A DNA stretch of 64,000 nucleotides from QKMZ01 sp012965515 (lineage in GTDB: Bacteria; Cyanobacteriota; Vampirovibrionia; Obscuribacterales; Obscuribacteraceae): the NCBI GenBank assembly GCA_937879965.1, contig CALFMP010000026.1, positions 62,001 to 126,000 of the forward strand, written 5' to 3'. The position numbers were made by a program, and so were the translations under genes. Below, one piece after another: positions 16,637 through 24,589 of this stretch (positions within the stretch are counted from its first letter, which is position 1; every line of letters starts with the position of its first letter). Below the pieces are notes generated by a model. The model was not told the DNA's origin and searched no databases. It saw only the letters and a program-made list of their open reading frames with translations.

Positions 16637-16780
16637 GGGAGATTTACTAAGAACTAAGTAATTCTACGCATTCCCTTCTCCGGCTGACAACCTTATCATC
16701 CTCTAAGAAGTCGCGGTTGCGATCTTCCAACGGGTGGAGTGCCACCTGCTAGCTGTCTATCCTCCAAGGATTGTCGTCGC

Positions 16781-18274
16781 ATGTCACACGAAATACATCC
16801 TTCATCAGATCCTGTAATCATGAATAACCTATCCAGTGAAAACACTGCGCTGAGCAATGCTGCTGTCAGCGCTAAAGCACCTGCTCGCGACAATCAAAAG
16901 AAGCCGGAAGTTTCGGTTTCCTTGAGCCAACCGCTCAAGCGACCAGTCACCGAAGAGCACGACGTTGCCGTTCTGTCGGCGCAAGCGTCCGCTTCTCCGG
17001 TCGTCATCGTTGTCGGCAATAGAACGCCCGATCGCGCTGAACTGGCGAAAGAGGAAATGACGCGTGCATTGCAGGCTGCAGAACTTTCCGTTAAACCATT
17101 TTTGCTCCATCGTGAGTTGAAAGCCGCTCGGGCTGAACTTGCGAAAGCACCGGGCTCTGAATTGGCCCAACAAAAGGTCTCGAAGCTGGCTGGCGAATTA
17201 CAAAAGATTGGTCAGGGCAAGTATGCCCAAACGACCAAGGCAATTCATACGTTTGCGACGGCGGTCGTGAACTTCTTGAATTGCGAGACCGATGAATCAG
17301 TAAAGGCTAGTTGCCTGGCTGATTCGGTCAAAAAGATCGAGAACCTGATGTGCGGTCCGGACAACCTATATAAAGGTATACCGAACAAAACCCCGGATAT
17401 TCCCAGATTTGCCGATGCGTCCATGAGTCTCAGCGACAGATTGGAGCAGTTGGAAGTACATATGCGCGAAAAAATCTCCAAGATGGATGGAGATCAGGCG
17501 CAGCGTATCAAAAAAGTAGAGGGAATTCCTGTACTCGTTAATCTACTTAACCGCACAAGCGTTCCGGCAACACGATTCTCTGAAGACGCTGTTTTCTTCT
17601 TCAACCAAGAAGGAATTCTCATAGATGGTGTTGCAATAAGACAGGATGCCGACTTCGATCAGTCGAACCTTGACAAAGTCATGGAAAAAGCTATCACCGT
17701 ATGTGGTGCTTGCGTTGTTCGACCGGAGCGCACTGAAGCAGGCGAAATGATTGCCCTGCCTGACAGAGCTAATTTCAAAATGTCGCGACCGGTGATTGCC
17801 CGTCGCATCGACAAAGTACTCGGAAAAGTGCCGGACAATTTGGTTGTCGGCAGCATGTTCGACCTGGCCAATGACGCGTTTGCGGTCTTCTTCCGCGAAG
17901 ACGGAACCTTGATCATGGATCATGGCACTGAATTGCCGAAACCAGTGGACATCGTCCGCCTGAGAAAAGCTGGCGTAGGTCCTGAAGGTGGGGGATTCCA
18001 CAGGTTCATTGACGAAAACATTGCCGGTATGGCGATCGTCATGAAGAAGTACACGCCGGATGGTAAACCCCTGCAAATTCGGGGAACCAATGGACTTATT
18101 GCAAAAGAAGTAGTTGAAGTGATTGGAACAGTGCCATCACGGATGGTGCTAAACCCAACTGGTCAATCACAGGAAGTCCCACTGGTTAAGCCAGGCACGT
18201 CATACGGCAATTTGCTGAAGACTTTCCGTGAGCGCAATCGGTTGATTCATCAGCAAAAGAAACACTCTACCTAA
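16781..18274 (+). CDS. Uncharacterised protein, about 497 residues
   Basis: The frame is open from a GTG at 16739; I prefer the ATG at 16781 (MSHEIHPSS), with AAGGA about 10 nt upstream. The first ~80 residues are Ser/Ala/Pro-rich and probably disordered. Residues ~90-235 are helical with heptad-like Leu/Ala/Glu/Lys patterns. The C-terminal half contains two similar segments around DAVFFFNQEGILIDG and DAFAVFFREDGTLIMDHG, suggesting an internal repeat. No signal peptide or membrane helix. I do not recognise the family. Confidence 0.6.
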   Translation: MSHEIHPSSDPVIMNNLSSENTALSNAAVSAKAPARDNQKKPEVSVSLSQPLKRPVTEEHDVAVLSAQASASPVVIVVGNRTPDRAELAKEEMTRALQAAELSVKPFLLHRELKAARAELAKAPGSELAQQKVSKLAGELQKIGQGKYAQTTKAIHTFATAVVNFLNCETDESVKASCLADSVKKIENLMCGPDNLYKGIPNKTPDIPRFADASMSLSDRLEQLEVHMREKISKMDGDQAQRIKKVEGIPVLVNLLNRTSVPATRFSEDAVFFFNQEGILIDGVAIRQDADFDQSNLDKVMEKAITVCGACVVRPERTEAGEMIALPDRANFKMSRPVIARRIDKVLGKVPDNLVVGSMFDLANDAFAVFFREDGTLIMDHGTELPKPVDIVRLRKAGVGPEGGGFHRFIDENIAGMAIVMKKYTPDGKPLQIRGTNGLIAKEVVEVIGTVPSRMVLNPTGQSQEVPLVKPGTSYGNLLKTFRERNRLIHQQKKHST

Positions 18275-19330
18275 GCGAGTTGGCAGCGCGCTACGCGCAA
18301 GGAGCACAGTAAAGGCGCATTCACAGCAAGCGCCAAAGAAGCAAAAGTATTAGGCATCCGGCAATCGTTGGCGGGATTGGGTTTAAAAACAGAATCTGAT
18401 CAACTCCATTGGTGGATAAAGTGCCGGACCCGAAAGCAGCCCAGACAGTACAAGCAATTTCTACACGATAGAGTTGACTCTGCGGAGCTGGGCAGGTATC
18501 CCACACAACCAATGACCATCAAAAGAGGAAGCGCAAGCTTCCTTCTCTTTATTTATCTGTCAAAGATTTCTCTATAGCTTCTTCCAGATTGCCTCGTGAG
18601 CACAAATTTTCTTATACAAGCTACGCGGTAGCACGTGGTAACGTACTAACCATTTGTCCAAATTGTTCTCCGCCTGCCATACGGAGATTTGTGACGGAAA
18701 ATTTTCAGCAGGAGACTGATGGTATAGACTCAACTCTGACGAAACGATTGGTCACCGCGACGTACACGGCGCTGTAAAGAATGGACAGTGAGCACACACG
18801 TCAGAGTTCTCACTCTAAACCATACTGGCGAACTCACGACAGGCGCGTGTTAAGGGCACTAAGGTTGTTATTCTTGAATGCAGGAAAAAACTGCTTGGCA
18901 CAACCAACAGAAGAAGTGTTTTCATCGATAACTTGATTTTGAGAACTGCAAGCAAGATCGTTCGCTTAGCAAGCTGCCACCATCTCTAGCACAGGTAGCC
19001 CCTGATGTGCTAACAATCAAGCTGCTATGCACAAAGCATTTCCAATATCGTTCTTGAGAATTTGGAATACCTTGGTTGTATCAAAGCCCCCCCCCCCCCA
19101 TGACTACCGGGCCGGCGTATGCGGACCGGCTTGTGCGGTGGTGTGGCAGGAGTGGATCGCGAGAAACCTCTTTGGTCGGAATCTACAAATGGACAAAGGG
19201 CGCAGAAATTCAGGATATGGTGCGGCCGCGTCATCAGTTGTAATGTCAAAAGTTTTCGTCAATTAGAATGTAAACGCTCTCGCGCAAATCCGGTGTGTGT
19301 GTTTCGACAAACGCGAAGTTTTTGAGGAGA
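18275..19330. other. Gene-poor stretch of about 1.1 kb
   Basis: No reading frame here has convincing composition, start or ribosome-binding site; short frames near 18321-18512, 18589-18777 and 19027-19266 look random. Present are a terminator-like hairpin at 18524-18555 and a run of 13 C at 19087-19099, immediately after AAAG. The sequence is more A/T-rich than its neighbours. It may be a decayed gene or an untranslated region. Confidence 0.5.
18524..18555 (+). terminator. Terminator-like hairpin
   Basis: GGAAGC (18527-18532), a GCAA tetraloop and GCTTCC (18537-18542) form a perfect 6-bp stem, followed by TTCTCTTTATTTAT. It lies 250 bp after the preceding plus-strand gene. It could terminate that transcript or an unannotated one. 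Confidence 0.45.
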
Positions 19331-19335
19331 CCGCC

Positions 19336-19366
19336 TTGAAAAATTGCGCGACTTTATCCCTATAAT
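19336..19366 (+). promoter_or_regulatory. Promoter for the glycosyltransferase gene
   Basis: TTGAAA at 19336-19341 and a perfect TATAAT at 19361-19366, with a 19-bp spacer that is longer than ideal. AAGGA at 19381-19385 then serves as Shine-Dalgarno before the ATG at 19397. Confidence 0.5.
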
Positions 19367-19396
19367 GTCTAACCTCAAAGAAGGACAGTTGCAAGA

Positions 19397-20281
19397 ATGT
19401 ATTCTTTTGCTTTTGTTTGTCATAAAGGGGGACTTGAATTAAAAGCGCTACTTTTGGCTGCTTCGATAGCCCTCAATGCTCGTTGCAAGTATGAGATTGT
19501 TGTTTGTGTTCCCCAGCCGGAGTCCATTTGGGGAGTACCGGCACCAGAAACAATGGATTTATTGAATCGTCTTGGCGCTCGTATGCTGCCTGTGAGTAAT
19601 CCTCTTGCATCACGGTTGCAAAAAACTGGCAAAGATCCGTTCTATTTCTGTCACGCCAATAAAATCGATGCTGTTAGCATGAAGACGCGGGCGGACAAAA
19701 TCATTTCTATGGACACAGACATTGTCTTGCTCAAGGGGTTTAGCGACGAAAGCGCTTTTCCTAATCAAATAGATGCAAAACCGGTGGATGTACTTGCCTA
19801 CATCAAAGACGACGAAACTTGGAAGAGGCTTTATAAAGAATGCAGAGTGAAATTACCGGTGCAAAAATTTCTTAGCAGTCATTCACATGAGCCAACCTAT
19901 CCGTACTTCAACAGTGGTGTTATAGCAATTGATCCCGGCACCAAACTTTCCAAAGTCTGGTGGGAAATGGCAGAAAAAGTCAGCCGCTTTGATTGGATGC
20001 CACCTAGAGAACTCTATTCCGATCAGGTTGCACTGCCAATTGCAATACAAAAACTTGGCTTGAAGTATGGCTTACTGCCAGAAGATTTTAACTTTCCAGT
20101 TCATTTAAAACCCTTAGAAACTGTGCCAACTCTTGGACATTATCATGGACCTAGAAGATTGAGGACGCAGCCTTTTCTTTGCTCAAAAATCATGGAGATA
20201 GCGCGTGAACATCCAGCAATTCTCAAAATGATCGAAGCGGATAAAGAATGGTCTTTCTTGCTGAACGAAGGCTATTCTTAA
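19397..20281 (+). CDS. Glycosyltransferase-like protein with DxD motif
   Basis: 294 residues. The N-terminal half has the nucleotide-binding layout of GT-A enzymes: YSFAFVCHKGGLELKALLLA as first strand and helix, then IISMDTDIVLL containing the DTD metal motif at about residues 104-106. A later YFNSGVIAID segment and SDQVALPIAI helix are typical of GT8-like retaining transferases, as is the final HYHGP. Acceptor and sugar are unknown. It stands alone between a gene-poor stretch and a repeat-rich spacer, so its pathway is not shown by context. No membrane segment. Confidence 0.7.
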   Translation: MYSFAFVCHKGGLELKALLLAASIALNARCKYEIVVCVPQPESIWGVPAPETMDLLNRLGARMLPVSNPLASRLQKTGKDPFYFCHANKIDAVSMKTRADKIISMDTDIVLLKGFSDESAFPNQIDAKPVDVLAYIKDDETWKRLYKECRVKLPVQKFLSSHSHEPTYPYFNSGVIAIDPGTKLSKVWWEMAEKVSRFDWMPPRELYSDQVALPIAIQKLGLKYGLLPEDFNFPVHLKPLETVPTLGHYHGPRRLRTQPFLCSKIMEIAREHPAILKMIEADKEWSFLLNEGYS

Positions 20282-20413
20282 GTGCGCAGTCGGAGTACAA
20301 ATGGCGTCTTCTCGGTGATTTAGTCCCTGGCCGCCCATACAAGAAGGCGAGTGCAATACGACGCCGCGGAACGTCGGAACGAAGGCGCACGCAATGAGCC
20401 ATTACCTTAAACA

Positions 20414-20476
20414 GGGCGCGTGCAACGCGCCACCACGCCACCACGCCACCACGCCAACACGCCACCACGCCAACGC
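20414..20476. repeat. GC palindrome followed by six 8-bp tandem repeats
   Basis: GGGCGCGTGCAACGCGCC at 20414-20431 overlaps a tandem array of GCCACCAC units at 20429-20476 (units 4 and 6 vary). It lies between the convergent ends of the glycosyltransferase and DAHP synthase genes. A degraded GGCGCACGCAATGAGCC palindrome precedes it near 20384. Confidence 0.8.
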
Positions 20477-20484
20477 GCGCGTAT

Positions 20485-21534
20485 CTATTGAACTTCCACC
20501 AAGCTCTTCGCTTCGATTGAGTCTCTAGCGGCAAGCGTTTCTGCAATCGCGTTAATGTCTAGAACTATTTCTTTCAACGTTGCAGGTGTGATTGCTTGGG
20601 CTGCGTCGCTGATGGAATTTTTCGGGTCGCAGTGAGTTTCGAGCATAATGCCGTCGGCGCCGCATGCGATTGCCGCGCGCGACATGGGCCGAATGAGGTC
20701 GCTTCTTCCGGTTCCGTGGCTGGGGTCGACAATGATGGGGAAGTCGCACAAGGCTTGCAGAGCGGGAACGCAACTCAAGTCGAGCGTGTTTCTCGTGCTG
20801 GTTTCGTAAGTGCGGATGCCACGTTCGCAGAGCGCGACGCGATCGTTTCCTTCCAACAAAATATACTCAGCGGCTTGCAGCAGTTCATCAACAGTGGCTG
20901 ACATAGCACGTTTGAGCAAAACCACTTTGTCTGTTCTGCCTACTTCTTTGAGCAGCTCATAGTTGTACATGTTGCGAGTGCCGATCTGCAAAACATCAAC
21001 ATAAGGCAACGCCAACTCAACTTGAGTAGCCGACATGACTTCGGAAATCACTGGCAATCCAGTTGCTTCGCTGGCACGTTTCAAATACTTGAATGCTTCT
21101 TCGCCGAGTCCGCAGAAATCATAGGGGCTGGTCCGTGGTTTGAACGCACCGCCGCGCAACATGGTGGCACCGGCTTGTTTCACTTCTTGCGCCAACTGCA
21201 ATATCTGCGCTTCAGACTCAACTGAGCATGGTCCGGCGATTACCGCAGGTTTTACCTTACGCTTCAGTTGAAGCCAAAATTGATCTTGGTATCTCTGCGC
21301 ATCCGGTCTCGAACTGGAAACGAGCGGCACGCGATTGCTGTTTGCAATGACCTTTTCTACGCCTTGCAGTTGTGAGAAAACATGCAACGGCAGTGAGCGC
21401 ACGTCGCTCTTGATCGCGATTGTGATCTGTCCGTTTTGGTCTATTCGATCGAATTCAATCTCCATATTGTGGAGATGGTCGCAGAGTGACTCGACGACCT
21501 GAGAATTCAAATCTCTTTTTAAAACCAATAACAC
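20485..21534 (-). CDS. aroF: 3-deoxy-7-phosphoheptulonate (DAHP) synthase, type I-beta
   Basis: Condenses phosphoenolpyruvate and erythrose 4-phosphate, the first step of the shikimate pathway. Residues 1-70 form the ferredoxin-like regulatory domain seen in Thermotoga-type enzymes, which usually mediates Phe/Tyr feedback. The TIM barrel follows with VIAGPCSVES, RGGAFKPRTSPYDF, ISEVMS, QIGTRNMYNY, VLLKRAM, IVDPSHGTGR and the metal-ligand segment MLETHCDP. The C-terminus has ~20 extra residues. Start is a GTG at 21534. A short ORF with a strong Shine-Dalgarno lies 157 bp upstream on the same strand. Confidence 0.95.
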   Translation of the reverse strand: MLLVLKRDLNSQVVESLCDHLHNMEIEFDRIDQNGQITIAIKSDVRSLPLHVFSQLQGVEKVIANSNRVPLVSSSRPDAQRYQDQFWLQLKRKVKPAVIAGPCSVESEAQILQLAQEVKQAGATMLRGGAFKPRTSPYDFCGLGEEAFKYLKRASEATGLPVISEVMSATQVELALPYVDVLQIGTRNMYNYELLKEVGRTDKVVLLKRAMSATVDELLQAAEYILLEGNDRVALCERGIRTYETSTRNTLDLSCVPALQALCDFPIIVDPSHGTGRSDLIRPMSRAAIACGADGIMLETHCDPKNSISDAAQAITPATLKEIVLDINAIAETLAARDSIEAKSLVEVQ

Positions 21535-21690
21535 GAGATACCGCCGTTCCTATCTATAGTTTTCTCGCTTACCGTTCTGGCAAAGCGCGAGCATTCCGAT
21601 GTCGGAATTTGCCACTTGCGCTTGGAACTTGGAAACGTCCCATGGCAGGCAATATGCTGTAAATTCTGTCATTTTTGTCAAGATATATCC
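21535..21690 (-). promoter_or_regulatory. Upstream region of aroF with a TTGACA hexamer
   Basis: On the minus strand TTGACA stands at 21681-21676. CATATT follows with a 19-bp spacer (near 21656-21651), a weak -10. A short palindrome TTCCGA-TGT-CGGAA lies near 21594-21607. This suggests that aroF has its own promoter downstream of the small ORF; the -10 choice is uncertain. Confidence 0.3.
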
Positions 21691-21768
21691 TTAGACCGTG
21701 CTTCTGTTGCCGGAGATGCGGAGAGTGCCGTGTTGTTCTAAACCGGTTGGCAACCGCCCAGGCTTCAT
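21691..21768 (-). CDS. 25-codon ORF with near-perfect Shine-Dalgarno upstream of aroF
   Basis: On the minus strand GAAGGAGGTGATT, complementary to the 3' end of 16S rRNA over about 11 bases, precedes the ATG at 21768 by 4-5 nt. The frame encodes MKPGRLPTGLEQHGTLRISG plus five residues and ends at TAA (21691-21693). It contains no Trp, Phe or Tyr, so it is not a classical aromatic attenuator peptide. It could be a leader peptide, a small protein, or a chance frame behind a strong ribosome site. Function unknown. Confidence 0.4.
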   Translation of the reverse strand: MKPGRLPTGLEQHGTLRISGNRSTV

Positions 21769-21842
21769 GGAATCACCTCCTTCGTGCTTGCAGGTTGCCT
21801 TCTAATTCTGGGAAGATAGTAAATCTCTATTAAGGCAGAGGA

Positions 21843-23012
21843 GTGCTGGTGGAAGAAGGCAGGAACGACGCAAAGGTGGAGGTCGACGGTCCGGTTGTCG
21901 AGCAGCCGTCTGCGGGCGATTCCCCGATGACTACTTCGTCGGCTGATTCTTCGTCGATTGTTGTACCGGTGTCACCATGGCGAGCGGTAGCTTCACTGAT
22001 TGATTTCAACTGGTGGCGCAGCGCCTGCATAGTGGTTTTCGAGTACGCTCCGTCATGTATTGTGCCAGCTGTTTTTTCTGCGCTCTCGAGTGCAGTTGTC
22101 ACCATTGCCGTGATGGCGTTTTACGATCGCTTGCGTCACAACCCTGTTGAGCTAACGGATTTGCTGCTAGCGATGGCAGTTTTGCTAATGGGTGGTTCTC
22201 TTGGTATCGCATTTTTGGTTCTCGGGTTTGGTGGTTGGCTTGTCAGATTGGGGGCGTTTTCAATCCTCTTGGTGAAGGCGCCATCACTGAAAGCATTGGC
22301 GGCGTTGTCCAAAGCTGAACGCAAATCCGCATTCAAGAACGCACTTCGTGATATTGAGCCTAAGAAGATACACATTGGTGGTGTGCTTCTCTGGGTATCT
22401 GCGTATATGTTGTTTCCGTTGTTTCTGGTCATGGGCTGCACCATGGTGAAGATGATTACGATGCCTTCAGTCATGGGTTCGATGGCGTTGAAACTGCCGT
22501 CATGGATCGATTACGCGTGTGCTGTGGCGGTGATACCAAACTTTTTGTTTCTTGTTGTTAATTCCTTTGTCTCACTAGTGGTTGCAGCGTGTTCTCCTCT
22601 AAAGCCGCAAAAATCTGCCAATTTTGCTTTCAAGTTGTCGTGGCGATTCTTCTGGCCACTTTCAACTGTTTCTATCTTCTTTTCAGTTCTGGGTTTTGGA
22701 CTAGGCGCTCCAAGCGACCTGCTGCAAATGCTTAGTCTCGAGAAAGTTGTAATTCAGGTTGATCCGAACGCAAAAGTGATTTCCCAGGCATGGTCAAGCG
22801 TGCTGAGCCTAGTTATGTTTCCGATGAGTTTCGTTCCGATCTGCGATATCTTGCGACCGCTGTTGAGAGAAGAACTATTGGCGGGAAGAATGATTGAAGG
22901 AGCGGGTTTGATCGTTGCGAAAGCGACCGAGGAAATTGCTGCGGATGCTTCAATTGCGGAACAGCCGATTGCCGAATTGTCCGGCGAAAACATAAGCCAA
23001 AGTGGAGAGTAG
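21843..23012 (+). CDS. Multi-pass membrane protein of unknown function
   Basis: 389 residues from a GTG at 21843; a later ATG at 21927 is possible. An acidic, Ser/Val-rich N-terminus (~45 residues) is followed by about seven hydrophobic segments (near residues 60-90, 100-140, 178-205, 222-250 and 265-300, and 318-330). A conserved-looking polar loop KAERKSAFKNALRDIEPKK separates the first and second groups. cobT starts 6 bp after its stop, so the two are almost certainly co-transcribed. It is not CobS or a known cobalamin transporter that I recognise. Confidence 0.65.
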   Translation: MLVEEGRNDAKVEVDGPVVEQPSAGDSPMTTSSADSSSIVVPVSPWRAVASLIDFNWWRSACIVVFEYAPSCIVPAVFSALSSAVVTIAVMAFYDRLRHNPVELTDLLLAMAVLLMGGSLGIAFLVLGFGGWLVRLGAFSILLVKAPSLKALAALSKAERKSAFKNALRDIEPKKIHIGGVLLWVSAYMLFPLFLVMGCTMVKMITMPSVMGSMALKLPSWIDYACAVAVIPNFLFLVVNSFVSLVVAACSPLKPQKSANFAFKLSWRFFWPLSTVSIFFSVLGFGLGAPSDLLQMLSLEKVVIQVDPNAKVISQAWSSVLSLVMFPMSFVPICDILRPLLREELLAGRMIEGAGLIVAKATEEIAADASIAEQPIAELSGENISQSGE

Positions 23013-23018
23013 CGAAAA

Positions 23019-24152
23019 GTGAGCGCGGACTTTGTCAGAATAGTAAACGCGGCGAACGGCGAGATCGCTTCCCTTCTTGATTTGCTTAAGGGGCGTAAAG
23101 GCAAGGGTGCGTTTTTTCTTTGCGTAGCTTCGAGCGAAAGCAGTGATATAGAGGGGATCTCGGCAGCAGGCGCGTCACCGGAACTTCGGCGCTTCACCCC
23201 TTCCATCGACGCAGAAGCCTTGGTTGCAGGATGCCCTGCCGGCGGTGCGGAACTCCCTGTATCACCAACGGGTGTGGTATCGCCGGTGGTGATTACCAGA
23301 GCCTGCACTGAATTGGCAGGTTTTGGTATCACAGTGGTGGACTGCGGAACATTCAAGACTCCAGACTTACCTGAAGTAAAGCGTGTTGGTAAAGGCACTG
23401 CCAAGTGTGTTTCGACCGGATGCGCACAAAACTATGAAGATGTGAGAGAGCTGTTTTACGCTGGTTTGGAACTTGGCGGACAAGTGTCTGATGATGTTGA
23501 ATATGTGATCATGGGCGAGTGTGTTCCTGCTGGAACCACTACCGCATTAGGAGTCTTGACTGCGCTGGGAATAAACGCCGGAGGTTTGGTGTCGAGCAGT
23601 CTACAGCAGACCGATCACGGTACAAAAGGACGCCTTGTCTCTGAAGGATTGAGAACTGCGGGGCTCGCACTTTCTGATGTTCTGGAACGTCCACTCAAAG
23701 CAGTTTCTGCTGTCGGTGATCCGATGCAGCCGTTTGTTGCTGGACTTGCGCTGGCAGCTTCTACCAGAATTCCTGTCATTCTTGGCGGTGGTTCGCAGAT
23801 GCTCGCCGTGTACGCGCTGGCGCAGAGTTTACTAAAGACCGACATGAAGGCGCTAGATAGAAACCAGGCGCACAGAATTTCTGTGATTACTACGAAGTGG
23901 GTTGTGGACGATAAGACCGCAAACGTCGGGGAACTGGCGCGTATGCTTGGGGCGCCGTTTGCGTGTGCATGTCCAGATTTTCGACTCTCGAAGCACGAAG
24001 GTTTGCGCAGCTACGAAGAGGGCAATGTGAAAGAAGGAGTCGCAGCGGGAGCTTCGATGACAGCCGCGCACATTGCCGGCGGCGTGAGTCCGGAGGAGAT
24101 TGTCGCAGCGATCGATCGGACCTACGAGGAGATGGTTCCATCAAGGAGTTGA
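23019..24152 (+). CDS. cobT: CobT family phosphoribosyltransferase, cyanobacterial/archaeal type
   Basis: Nicotinate mononucleotide-dependent phosphoribosyltransferase, which activates the lower-ligand base for cobalamin assembly. 377 residues with the features of the cyanobacterial/archaeal family: GECVPAGTTTALGVLTALG, the VGDPMQPFVAGLALAAS region, LGGGSQMLAVYAL and the C-terminal EGVAAGASMTAAH. Start is a GTG at 23019. It is coupled to a membrane protein. No other cobalamin gene is in the window, so a salvage role is possible. A large nested hairpin follows about 180 bp downstream. Confidence 0.88.
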   Translation: MSADFVRIVNAANGEIASLLDLLKGRKGKGAFFLCVASSESSDIEGISAAGASPELRRFTPSIDAEALVAGCPAGGAELPVSPTGVVSPVVITRACTELAGFGITVVDCGTFKTPDLPEVKRVGKGTAKCVSTGCAQNYEDVRELFYAGLELGGQVSDDVEYVIMGECVPAGTTTALGVLTALGINAGGLVSSSLQQTDHGTKGRLVSEGLRTAGLALSDVLERPLKAVSAVGDPMQPFVAGLALAASTRIPVILGGGSQMLAVYALAQSLLKTDMKALDRNQAHRISVITTKWVVDDKTANVGELARMLGAPFACACPDFRLSKHEGLRSYEEGNVKEGVAAGASMTAAHIAGGVSPEEIVAAIDRTYEEMVPSRS

Positions 24153-24234
24153 GGAATCGGGTTTTTCGTATCTTTCAAACTGGGGACATCTATGACGCCC
24201 TATGCCCTGCCGGTTGGTAAGGGGGGCGTAAACC

Positions 24235-24287
24235 GGGCGATGCATGGCATCGCCCCTACAAAACGGGCGCATGCAATGCGCCCCTAC
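24235..24287. repeat. Pair of palindromic repeats
   Basis: GGGCGATGCATGGCATCGCC plus CCTAC at 24235-24259, then AAAAC, then GGGCGCATGCAATGCGCC plus CCTAC at 24265-24287. Two different stems share the same CCCCTAC end, side by side and in the same orientation. Confidence 0.88.
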
Positions 24288-24334
24288 GCTGTTTCGCTGC
24301 AGATAGCGAGCATCGAGTTTGTCTCTAATAGTAA

Positions 24335-24414
24335 GGTGACACCACATACGGTTTCGGGTCCCAAGCACCCCTCTCAAAACCGTCACCATTTGCGGTGTCA
24401 CTTGTTTTTGCCTT
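24335..24414. ncRNA. Nested three-stem hairpin, structured RNA or terminator
   Basis: Outer stem GTGACACC (24336-24343) with GGTGTCAC (24394-24401); middle stem ACGGTTT (24348-24354) with AAACCGT (24377-24383); inner stem GGGT (24356-24359) with ACCC (24367-24370). On the plus strand the outer stem is followed by TTGTTTTTGCC, like an intrinsic terminator. It is much larger than a normal terminator. It could end the cobT transcript or be the body of a small RNA. Confidence 0.45.
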
Positions 24415-24501
24415 CCCAATGACTAAATGATAGCGAGTGTCCTCCAACAGATAACTGTTGAATTGCACAGTCGTTTGTTAGATTGCTGAAACGCAAGCCG
24501 A

Positions 24502-24553
24502 GCGATGCATGGCATCGCCCCAACAAAAACGGGCGCATGCAATGCGCCCCTAC
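24502..24553. repeat. Second copy of the palindrome pair
   Basis: GCGATGCATGGCATCGCCCC at 24502-24522 is followed by GGGCGCATGCAATGCGCC ending CCCCTAC at 24531-24553. Same order and orientation as the pair at 24235-24287, so the pair as a unit was probably duplicated. Confidence 0.85.
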
Positions 24554-24589
24554 GCTCTACGCGCTGCCGGCTGCCCGCTGCCCGCGTTT

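Larger units (their letters stand above)
24153..24589. other. Repeat- and structure-rich intergenic region
   Basis: No credible gene. It holds two palindrome pairs (24235-24287 and 24502-24553) and a three-level nested hairpin at 24335-24414, between the 3' ends of cobT and the convergent GGDEF gene. Short frames through the palindromes are artefacts of the repeats. Confidence 0.7.

Noticed and set aside
18321..18777. Small frames of ~62 codons in the gene-poor stretch
   Set aside because: They lack good starts and ribosome sites and show no recognisable motif.
24192..24422. Short frames with AMHGIAP or AHAMRP peptides at several repeat sites
   Set aside because: They are translations of the palindromic repeats and occur wherever the repeats do.
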